The notes beneath the pieces are model-generated. The model saw only the letters and a list, made by a program, of their open reading frames with translations, was not told where the DNA came from and ran no database searches. Below are positions 1 to 5,951 of a stretch of 12,421 nt of DNA, piece by piece. The DNA is from an uncultured Comamonadaceae bacterium (GTDB taxonomy: Bacteria > Pseudomonadota > Gammaproteobacteria > Burkholderiales > Burkholderiaceae_C), in assembly GCA_937893415.1 (NCBI GenBank), contig CALBWZ010000382.1:1-12421 (forward strand), in the 5' to 3' direction. How positions within the stretch are numbered: position 1 is the stretch's first letter; each line of letters starts with the position of its first letter. Both the position numbers and the translations under genes were made by a program.

Positions 1-10
1 GTTTGAGCTT

Positions 11-37
11 GTTGCGCATTGGCCTGTATTGTGCAAC
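11..37 (+). other. Stem-loop upstream of rsuA
   Basis: The arms GTTGCGCA (11-18) and TGTGCAAC (30-37) pair over 8 bp with one G-T wobble and an 11-nt loop. A run of seven T follows, but only at 51-57, which is 13 nt after the stem, so this is not a classical intrinsic terminator. It could be a weak terminator or a processing hairpin for a gene lying left of the window. It could also be chance. Just downstream, TTGGCA (56-61) could serve as a -35 box for rsuA, but no convincing -10 box follows it. Confidence 0.25.
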
Positions 38-125
38 GCCTTGAGTCTCCTTTTTTTGGCATACGTTGTATTGTTGCTTTATGGTCATACCCGTGCGTGA
101 CCAGACTGCGGCGACAATAGGGGTT

Positions 126-860
126 ATGGCTACACAACATTGGCACGATGTGCTTTTTTCCCAGGGTTTTGGTACGCGCCGCGTTTGCGCAGGCGTGGTG
201 CAGCAAGGCTTGCTCAGCTATGCCGGCGAGGTGGTCGCTGATGGCTTTGACGAGGTTGACACCACAGGGCTGCACTTCGAGGTGCAAGGCGTTGCGTGGC
301 AGTACCACGACGTTGCTTACTTGGTACTACACAAGCCGTCTGGCTACGAGTGTTCACACAAACCATCACTGCATCCCAGCATTTACAGCTTGCTGCCTGC
401 CCCTTTGCGCCAGCGAGGCGGTGGTGCCGCAGCAGGTGTACAAGCCTTGGGCAGGTTAGACCAAGACACCACGGGTTTGCTGGTGTTGTCTGACGATGGA
501 AAATTTATACACCGACTCACCTCTCCCAAACACCACGTGACCAAGGTCTACGAGATCACCACCAAGCATGCGGTGGATGCCCAACAAATCGACAAGCTGT
601 TGGCGGGTGTGGTGCTAGACGACAGCCCCAAGCCAGTGGCTGCCTTTGCGGCTGAGCAAACTGGCGAGTACAGCTTGCGCCTCACATTGACAGAAGGCAA
701 ATACCACCAAGTTAAGCGCATGTTGGCCGCCGTCAGCAACCGCGTTGAAGGCTTGCACCGCAGCCAAATGGGAGCGCTTACGCTGGACAGCTTGCCAAGT
801 GGCGAGTGGCGCTGGCTCACGCCTCAAGAGGTTGTTGCGCTTAGCGCAAAGACCACATAA
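126..860 (+). CDS. rsuA: 16S rRNA pseudouridine synthase RsuA
   Basis: This enzyme isomerises a uridine of 16S rRNA (U516 in E. coli numbering) to pseudouridine during small-subunit assembly in the cytoplasm. From the start at 126 the protein is 244 aa, close to the usual RsuA length. The N-terminal S4-like RNA-binding part contains FSQGFGTRR. It is followed by KPSGY (residues 70-74), the catalytic motif GRLDQDTTG with the nucleophilic aspartate at D112, TSPKHHVTKVYE, and the C-terminal signature YHQVKRM (193-199) with LHR. An in-frame reading could begin at TTG 66 or ATG 81. I prefer ATG 126 because the S4 domain begins immediately after it, the extra residues match nothing, and AGGGG lies 4 nt upstream. 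The C-terminal LHRSQMGALTLDSLPSGEWR segment favours RsuA over RluB, RluE or RluF. The gene is convergent with the next one, with 6 bp between stop codons. Confidence 0.93.
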   Translation: MATQHWHDVLFSQGFGTRRVCAGVVQQGLLSYAGEVVADGFDEVDTTGLHFEVQGVAWQYHDVAYLVLHKPSGYECSHKPSLHPSIYSLLPAPLRQRGGGAAAGVQALGRLDQDTTGLLVLSDDGKFIHRLTSPKHHVTKVYEITTKHAVDAQQIDKLLAGVVLDDSPKPVAAFAAEQTGEYSLRLTLTEGKYHQVKRMLAAVSNRVEGLHRSQMGALTLDSLPSGEWRWLTPQEVVALSAKTT

Positions 861-866
861 CGGTTG

Positions 867-1745
867 TTAACGCATACCGTTGCGCTGAGCCAATTCCACA
901 AACAGTGCACTGTGGTCTAGGTCGGCCAAGCCGTTGTTGATGGCCTGGGCGTACAGGTCTTCAAACATGGCAGTGACTGGTGCTTCAAAACCTAAGCTGT
1001 GCGCTGTGCTCAACGCATTGCGCATGTCTTTGAGTTGCACTGCCATGGCGGCACGTTTGGTAAAATCACGGTCCACCATGCGCTGGCCATGCAAGTCCAA
1101 AATACGGCTTTGGGCGAAGCCCCCGCTGATGGCTTCACGTACCTTGGCCATGTCAGCACCGCCTTTCTCTGCCAGCAACAAGGCCTCGGCCACAGCGCCA
1201 ATGGTGATGCCGACAATCATTTGGTTGGCCAGTTTGGCGAGTTGGCCCGAGCCGCTGGGGCCCACATGGATAGCCCGTCCCAATGGCGCGAACACGGCTG
1301 TCAGTAGCTCAAATACAGCGATGTCACCGCCTGCCATGATGGCCAACAGGCCTTGTTCAGCACCTACCGTGCCACCAGACACTGGTGCGTCTATGTGCTT
1401 CAACCCCAAGTTTGCCAGTTGCTGTGCATGGGTTTGCGCTTGAGCAGGTGCAATAGAGGACATATCTACAACCACAGCATGGGCCTGCATGGCTTTCGCT
1501 ACGCCTTGGGTGAACAGCACATGACCTACCGCATCGCCGTCTTGCAGCATGGTGATGACCACATCAGCCTGCGCTGCCGCTTGCGCGGCTGTGGCGGCTA
1601 CGGTGGCACCAAACGCATCCAAGGCTTGCGCCTTGTCTGGCGAGCGGTTCCATACGTGCACCTCTAAGCCAGCGTTTAATAAACGTTTGGCCATGGGTGC
1701 ACCCATGAGGCCTGTGCCCAGCACAGCAATGGTCTTGATGTTCAT
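867..1745 (-). CDS. NAD(P)-dependent beta-hydroxyacid dehydrogenase (GlxR/MmsB family)
   Basis: This is a 292-aa member of the beta-hydroxyacid dehydrogenase family, which oxidises or reduces short beta-hydroxy acids with NAD(P) in the cytosol. Relatives include 2-hydroxy-3-oxopropionate (tartronate semialdehyde) reductase and 3-hydroxyisobutyrate dehydrogenase. The Rossmann motif GTGLMG is at residues 10-15. The substrate-binding signature DAPVSGG follows TGLKHI-like sequence in mid protein, and the catalytic lysine is K171 in KLANQM. The length is normal for the family. Sequence alone does not settle the substrate. No glyoxylate-pathway or valine-degradation partner is adjacent, so I give no gene symbol. 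It starts 8 bp after the guaC stop codon on the same strand and has no clear Shine-Dalgarno of its own, which suggests co-transcription and possibly translational coupling with guaC. Confidence 0.88.
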   Translation of the reverse strand: MNIKTIAVLGTGLMGAPMAKRLLNAGLEVHVWNRSPDKAQALDAFGATVAATAAQAAAQADVVITMLQDGDAVGHVLFTQGVAKAMQAHAVVVDMSSIAPAQAQTHAQQLANLGLKHIDAPVSGGTVGAEQGLLAIMAGGDIAVFELLTAVFAPLGRAIHVGPSGSGQLAKLANQMIVGITIGAVAEALLLAEKGGADMAKVREAISGGFAQSRILDLHGQRMVDRDFTKRAAMAVQLKDMRNALSTAHSLGFEAPVTAMFEDLYAQAINNGLADLDHSALFVELAQRNGMR

Positions 1746-1753
1746 AGCGGTGG

Positions 1754-2731
1754 TTACATTAACAAGTGTTCGCCGGCGTTGTCACCGCCCAAAATGACAT
1801 AGTTCACTTTGCGCACATCCATGAGCGTGGTGCCGCCGCCGTAAGAAATGGAGCTTTGAACGTCTTGCTCCATCTCAATCAATGTGTTGGCCAGCTTGCC
1901 TTTAATGGGCTCTAGAATGCGCTTGCCTTCCACGTGCTTGTACTCGCCTTTGTTGAAGTCGCTGGCTGAGCCGTAGTACTCTTTAAACAGCTCGCCGTTG
2001 ACCTCAACGGTGGCGCCAGGCGACTCTTCATGGCCGGCGAACAATGAGCCAATCATGACCATGGACGCGCCAAAGCGTACGCTCTTGGCAATGTCGCCGT
2101 GGCTGCGAATGCCGCCGTCAGCAATGATGGGTTTGGTGGCCACGCGCGCGCACCACTTCAGCGCTGACAACTGCCAGCCGCCAGTGCCAAAGCCTGTTTT
2201 GAGTTTGGTGATGCACACCTTGCCTGGGCCTACGCCTACTTTGGTGGCGTCTGCCCCCCAGTTTTCAAGGTCTATGACGGCCTCTGGCGTTGCCACGTTG
2301 CCGGCAATGACAAACGAGCTTGGCAAGTGCTGTTTGATGTAACCGATCATGTCTCGCACGCTATCTGCATGGCCGTGTGCGATGTCTATGGTGATGTATT
2401 CAGGCACCAGACCTTGTGCTTTAAATTGGTCAACGGTGTCGTAATCGCCCTGCTTAACGCCCAATGAAATAGAGGCGAACACGCCGGCTGAGTGCATGTC
2501 ACGCACGAAAGCAATGTTGTCTAAATCGAAGCGGTGCATGACATAGAAGTAGCCGTTGTCGGCCAACCACTTGCAAATCGATTCGTTGACCACAGTTTTC
2601 ATGTTGGCGGGGACAACGGGCAAGCGAAATGTGCGCGGGCCTAAGGTGACGCTGGCGTTACATTCAGAGCGGCTTTGAACGCGGCACTTGCGTGGCAACA
2701 GTAAAACGTTGTCGTAGTCAAAAATTTCCAT
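1754..2731 (-). CDS. guaC: GMP reductase (GuaC, B. subtilis-like type)
   Basis: GMP reductase converts GMP to IMP and ammonia using NADPH, returning guanine nucleotides to the IMP pool. The protein is 325 aa, matching the shorter GuaC2 class found in Firmicutes and several proteobacteria. It is an IMPDH-like TIM barrel. Visible elements are [12 protein letters not shown] at the N-terminus, VPANM, the barrel strands with IDIAHGH and [10 protein letters not shown], and the catalytic loop [11 protein letters not shown] with the nucleophilic cysteine at C173. Further motifs are [29 protein letters not shown] and a C-terminal YGGG. There is no CBS-domain insert, and the cysteine loop and overall length fit GMP reductase rather than IMP dehydrogenase. 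The open frame extends to 2872, but the conserved protein begins at ATG 2731. The Shine-Dalgarno is poor; only GGA at about -14 is visible. The gene is preceded by its own leader and followed within 8 bp by the dehydrogenase. Confidence 0.95.
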   Translation of the reverse strand: MEIFDYDNVLLLPRKCRVQSRSECNASVTLGPRTFRLPVVPANMKTVVNESICKWLADNGYFYVMHRFDLDNIAFVRDMHSAGVFASISLGVKQGDYDTVDQFKAQGLVPEYITIDIAHGHADSVRDMIGYIKQHLPSSFVIAGNVATPEAVIDLENWGADATKVGVGPGKVCITKLKTGFGTGGWQLSALKWCARVATKPIIADGGIRSHGDIAKSVRFGASMVMIGSLFAGHEESPGATVEVNGELFKEYYGSASDFNKGEYKHVEGKRILEPIKGKLANTLIEMEQDVQSSISYGGGTTLMDVRKVNYVILGGDNAGEHLLM

Positions 2732-2772
2732 GATGCATGTATTCCAAATTTTCAATATTGAAAGGATGCATG
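2732..2772 (-). promoter_or_regulatory. Candidate operator in the guaC leader
   Basis: Immediately before guaC lies a perfect 14-bp palindrome, TTTCAATATTGAAA (2750-2763). It is flanked by two direct copies of GATGCATG (2732-2739 and 2765-2772), whose core ATGCAT is itself palindromic. The layout resembles a repressor-binding site placed between promoter and start codon, where purine control of guaC would be expected. The palindrome is not one I can assign to a named regulator with confidence. The overlapping CAATAT, 19 bp after a TTGCCT, could be a weak -10 box, which would put the palindrome on the promoter itself. Confidence 0.4.
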
Positions 2773-2853
2773 CCGCCACAGGCAATAGCCTCAGCCGACA
2801 TGAGCAGCACTTGGTTTGACACCGGTAGGTTTGCGTGTCGCTGATGACTAGGC

Positions 2854-2887
2854 AAAAAAAACCGGACGCCAAAATACTTGGGCCCGG
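2854..2887 (-). terminator. Rho-independent terminator of dnaG
   Basis: Read on the minus strand, CCGGGCCCAA (2887-2878) pairs with TTGGCGTCCGG (2872-2862). The stem has 10 pairs including one G-T wobble, a single bulged C and a 5-nt loop. It is followed directly by eight T (2861-2854). It lies 58 bp past the dnaG stop codon and ends transcription from dnaG before the guaC leader. No T-run follows in the plus direction, so it works one way only. Confidence 0.88.
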
Positions 2888-2944
2888 TGTCTGATTCTAC
2901 CTAGTTTAAATGAGAACTTGTTGTTACAGTTTCGCGTCCTGTTG

Positions 2945-4942
2945 TTAAGTTGCTGGCATATCACCCATGGATGTGCCCTCGCCTTGCAAGGCCACACGCC
3001 TGGCTTGCAAGTCGCGGTAGCGCACCAGGGCGCTGGGATCTGTTTCGGCTTGGGATATGGCCTCATTTTCTAACAGCTGCAAGTGCTCAATCAGCATGCG
3101 GCGCATGAGTTCGCGCAGCTCTGCTTGCGTTTCAACTGCGTCTTCGCTGCCCAAGGTGTTCGCCTGTTCAACCGCCCTGGCGGCTTGCATTGCAAAGGAC
3201 TGATCGCGCATGGCCATTTGCAGTGCAGCCCAAGGTTGAGGGCCGTGGTCGTGCCATTGGGCTTCAAGCCACGTAAAAAGCGAACCAAATGGCGGGTCTT
3301 GCTCGGCCAATAGGTGTTGTTCTTCGGTGCTGAGCCAACCCCACGCGTTGGGTGTCGTGAGCACCACGCGCGCCACGTGATCAACCCTGCTGGTGACGTG
3401 GCCGCGCCCCGATTGGTAAGTGGGCTTGGACTTTTGCCATGCGCGCTTGCCTTGTGTTGGCGAGCGGCTGAATGTGCTGGTGCCGTAGCTGTCGCTGTGG
3501 TCATAGCTGTTGTTGTAAGTGGTGTCTGCGCCGCTATAAGGCGGGCTTTGTGAGCCGCCGCTGTTGCTGCTGTGTTGGGTCGAAGCCCCTGCGGCTTTGC
3601 GCGTTGGGTAGCGTTTGGCGTTGGCCTGCCACACGTCAAGTACCTCGTGCGAGCCTAGGTTGGAGCCTTCGGCCAATTCGGTCAGCAGCTGACGTTTGAG
3701 AGCGCCATCTGGCAAGGCTGTCCACAAAGGTTGGGCAGCGCTCAGCATGTGTGCGCGGCCTTCAGCGGTGGCCAAATCTAAATCTGCGCCTGCTGCGTCA
3801 ACTAAAAAGCGGCTCAGCGGCGTGGCTTTGGCCACCATGTCCTCGAAGGCTTGTGCACCATTGGCGCGAATAAAGCTGTCTGGGTCATGCTCAGCAGGTA
3901 AAAATAAAAATTTTACCGAACGGGTGTCAGTGGCATAGGGCAGGGCGGCCTCAAGTGCTTTACGTGCGGCACGTCGCCCAGCGCCATCGCCGTCAAAACT
4001 AAACACCACGTTGTCGGTGAACCTGAACAGCTTGTGCATGTGGTCAGCCGTGCAGGCAGTGCCCAAAGTGGCCACCGCATTGCCAAATCCCATCTGCGCC
4101 AGCGCCACCACGTCCATATAGCCCTCGGTGACCAGCGCATAACCACGCTCTCGCATGGCGGTGCGGCCTTCAAACAAGCCATAGAGCTCACGCCCTTTTG
4201 AAAACAGGGGTGTTTCTGGTGAGTTGAGGTATTTGGGTTCGCCCTTGTCGAGTACGCGGCCACCAAAGCCAATGACCTCGCCTTTGACGTTGCGAATGGG
4301 GAACATGATGCGGTCGCGAAAGCGGTCGTAGCGCTTGGCGTTGGCAGGGTCTTGTTCGGCGTTCCCGTCATCGTCTGGTGTGGTGACCATGCCGCATTCC
4401 ACCAACGCTTTGTCGGCGTAGTCTGGAAATACATTGGCCAAATGCCGCCAGCCTTCTGGGGCGTAGCCCATGGCAAAGATTTTGGCAATTTGACCAGTTA
4501 GGCCGCGCCCTTTGAGGTAGTCCACCGCACGTGGGTTGTTTTTCAGGGCGACTTGGTAGCTGCTGGCAGCCTTGCTCATGAAGTCGCCAAGGCTGTTGTG
4601 TTGCTCGCGTTTGGCTGCGGCTTGGGCTCTATCGGCTGGACTGGCTTGCTCTTCAGGCACATTGAGGCCCATTTGTTGTGCCAAGTCCTGCACGGCTTCT
4701 ACAAAGCCAGCGCCGGTGTGGTCCATTAAGAAACCAATGGCGTTGCCGTTTTTACCGCAGCCAAAGCAGTGGTAGAACTGTTTGCTGGGGCTGACTGAAA
4801 AAGATGGCGACTTTTCGCCATGAAATGGGCACAAGCCCATGAAGTTAGACCCCCCTTTTTTCAGCTGAACGTGCTTGCCCACCACGTCGACAATGTCGGC
4901 GCGGGTGAGCAAGTCTTGGATAAAGCTTTGAGGAATGGCCAC
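2945..4942 (-). CDS. dnaG: DNA primase DnaG
   Basis: DnaG synthesises the RNA primers that start leading- and lagging-strand DNA synthesis, acting with the DnaB helicase at the fork. The 665-aa protein has the full family architecture. An N-terminal CHC2 zinc finger has ligands C38, H41, C59 and C62. The catalytic core carries the GEVIGFGGR and PKYLNSPETPLF motifs, and the Toprim acidic residues are E273 (in EGYMDV) and D317 and D319 (in DGDGAG). The C-terminal helicase-binding domain runs from about residue 515 to the end. Between core and C-domain, about residues 453-510 form a Ser/Gly/Asn/Tyr-rich low-complexity linker. The start ATG is supported by the family-typical opening MAIPQSFIQDLL. 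I see no Shine-Dalgarno and no strong promoter in the 69-bp gap from the upstream dehydrogenase. A GTGCCT/AGGCAC hairpin (4951-4972) sits in that gap. rpoD does not follow; a terminator and guaC do. Confidence 0.97.
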   Translation of the reverse strand: MAIPQSFIQDLLTRADIVDVVGKHVQLKKGGSNFMGLCPFHGEKSPSFSVSPSKQFYHCFGCGKNGNAIGFLMDHTGAGFVEAVQDLAQQMGLNVPEEQASPADRAQAAAKREQHNSLGDFMSKAASSYQVALKNNPRAVDYLKGRGLTGQIAKIFAMGYAPEGWRHLANVFPDYADKALVECGMVTTPDDDGNAEQDPANAKRYDRFRDRIMFPIRNVKGEVIGFGGRVLDKGEPKYLNSPETPLFSKGRELYGLFEGRTAMRERGYALVTEGYMDVVALAQMGFGNAVATLGTACTADHMHKLFRFTDNVVFSFDGDGAGRRAARKALEAALPYATDTRSVKFLFLPAEHDPDSFIRANGAQAFEDMVAKATPLSRFLVDAAGADLDLATAEGRAHMLSAAQPLWTALPDGALKRQLLTELAEGSNLGSHEVLDVWQANAKRYPTRKAAGASTQHSSNSGGSQSPPYSGADTTYNNSYDHSDSYGTSTFSRSPTQGKRAWQKSKPTYQSGRGHVTSRVDHVARVVLTTPNAWGWLSTEEQHLLAEQDPPFGSLFTWLEAQWHDHGPQPWAALQMAMRDQSFAMQAARAVEQANTLGSEDAVETQAELRELMRRMLIEHLQLLENEAISQAETDPSALVRYRDLQARRVALQGEGTSMGDMPAT

Positions 4943-5011
4943 GCGCTATTGTGCCTAAAAGTGAAAAGGCACCTGCGCGGCTTGGTCAACTGCGATGGCG
5001 TTAACTGCGTT

Positions 5012-5770
5012 TTATTTTGGCGTTAACCGAATGGCGCCGTCTAAGCGAATGACTTCGCCGTTCAGCATGTCATTTTCAATGATGTGCTTGGCCAGCTTGG
5101 CGTAGTCGGCGGGTGTGCCTAATCGGCTGGGAAAGGGGACCCCTGCAGCCAGCGCATCTTGCAGCTCTTGGGGCATGCCAAACAGCATGGGTGTGCCAAA
5201 AATACCAGGGGCGATGGTCATGTTGCGGATGCCGCTGCGCGCCAAGTCACGTGCAATAGGCAGCGTCATACCCACAATGCCACCTTTGGAGGCTGCATAG
5301 GCGGCTTGGCCAATTTGTCCGTCATAGGCGGCTATGGAGGCCGTTGAAATTAGCACGCCACGCTCACCAGTGGATTGCGGTGTGTTGGCGCCCATGGCGG
5401 TGGCGGCCAAGCGAATCATGTTGAAGCTGCCCACCAAGTTGACGGTCACCGTTTTGGCAAAGGTGGCGAGGTCGTGCGCACCGTTTTTACCAACGGTTTT
5501 TTGGGCTGGCGCAATGCCAGCGCAGTTGACCAAGCCAAACAAAGGGCCCATTGCGCAAGCCGCGTCAACGGCAGCTTGCCCGTCAGCTTCGTTGCTGACA
5601 TCGCATTTTATAAACTGTGCGCCTATGGCTGCGGCGATAGCCTCACCTTTGTCGACTTGCATATCGGCAATCAAAACCTGTCCGCCATTGTCAATCAGCA
5701 TGCGTGCTGTGCCTTCGCCCAAGCCGGAAGCGCCTCCGGTCACTATGAATACATTGCCTTTGATGTCCAT
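5012..5770 (-). CDS. Short-chain dehydrogenase, HSD17B10-like 3-hydroxyacyl-CoA dehydrogenase
   Basis: This 252-aa NAD-dependent short-chain dehydrogenase resembles mitochondrial HSD17B10 along its whole length. That enzyme oxidises 3-hydroxy-2-methylbutyryl-CoA in isoleucine degradation and other short 3-hydroxyacyl-CoAs. Seen here are the cofactor motif [10 protein letters not shown] near the N-terminus, an acidic residue (D) after the second strand favouring NAD, and NCAG. The catalytic triad is S145, Y158 and K162 within [10 protein letters not shown]. Near the C-terminus, [34 protein letters not shown] and [12 protein letters not shown] are near-identical to the HSD17B10 equivalents as I recall them. 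The open frame extends to 5857, but that part only translates the operator repeat. ATG 5770 has AGGAAA 8 nt upstream and begins the conserved protein. The exact acyl-CoA substrate is inferred. dnaG lies 69 bp downstream. Confidence 0.9.
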   Translation of the reverse strand: MDIKGNVFIVTGGASGLGEGTARMLIDNGGQVLIADMQVDKGEAIAAAIGAQFIKCDVSNEADGQAAVDAACAMGPLFGLVNCAGIAPAQKTVGKNGAHDLATFAKTVTVNLVGSFNMIRLAATAMGANTPQSTGERGVLISTASIAAYDGQIGQAAYAASKGGIVGMTLPIARDLARSGIRNMTIAPGIFGTPMLFGMPQELQDALAAGVPFPSRLGTPADYAKLAKHIIENDMLNGEVIRLDGAIRLTPK

Positions 5771-5822
5771 GCTGTCGTTTCCTGTGTGTGTCGATGACGT
5801 GAAGTTGAAATAAACAGTGTTG

Positions 5823-5856
5823 TGATTGACGTTGACGTTGACGTAAACGTCAATCA
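5823..5856. promoter_or_regulatory. Nested TTGACG inverted/direct repeat, candidate operator
   Basis: Upstream of the dehydrogenase, 11-bp arms TGATTGACGTT (5823-5833) and AACGTCAATCA (5846-5856) are perfect inverted repeats with a 12-nt spacer. Inside this, three tandem copies of TTGACG occupy 5826-5843. The last copy forms a second perfect palindrome, TTGACGTAAACGTCAA (5838-5853), with 7-bp arms. The array therefore offers several half-site pairings. It resembles the palindromes I recall for LiuR, the MerR-family regulator of branched-chain amino acid degradation in proteobacteria. That would suit the likely substrate of the gene it precedes. The regulator assignment is inference; the repeat structure is directly visible. 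It begins 52 bp upstream of the start codon. Confidence 0.65.
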
Positions 5857-5951
5857 TAAAAAATCAATGGTAATGCAAAACAGGGCTCGCGTGATGGGCA
5901 AGCGTGTCTGCTGGTTCAATTCCCGCTGTTTACGCCATGCTGAGCTGTTGT

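Noticed and set aside
2773..2853. A known purine riboswitch in the guaC leader.
   Set aside because: Small hairpins such as GACAC/GTGTC and AGGC/GCCT are present, but no conserved purine-aptamer core could be recognised.
2732..2872. N-terminal extension of GMP reductase by 47 residues.
   Set aside because: The extra residues are cysteine-rich without family similarity and would translate the leader and terminator region. The conserved protein starts at 2731.
5843..5937. Possible tRNA: T-loop-like GGTTCAATTCC, an acceptor-like 3' end followed by GCCA, and a GTAAACG upstream able to pair with it.
   Set aside because: The 95-nt span gives no D-arm, position 33 is not T in the best anticodon-loop register, one T-stem pair is mismatched, and the 5' strand lies within the operator repeat. 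At most it is a tRNA-like 3' half, more likely coincidence.
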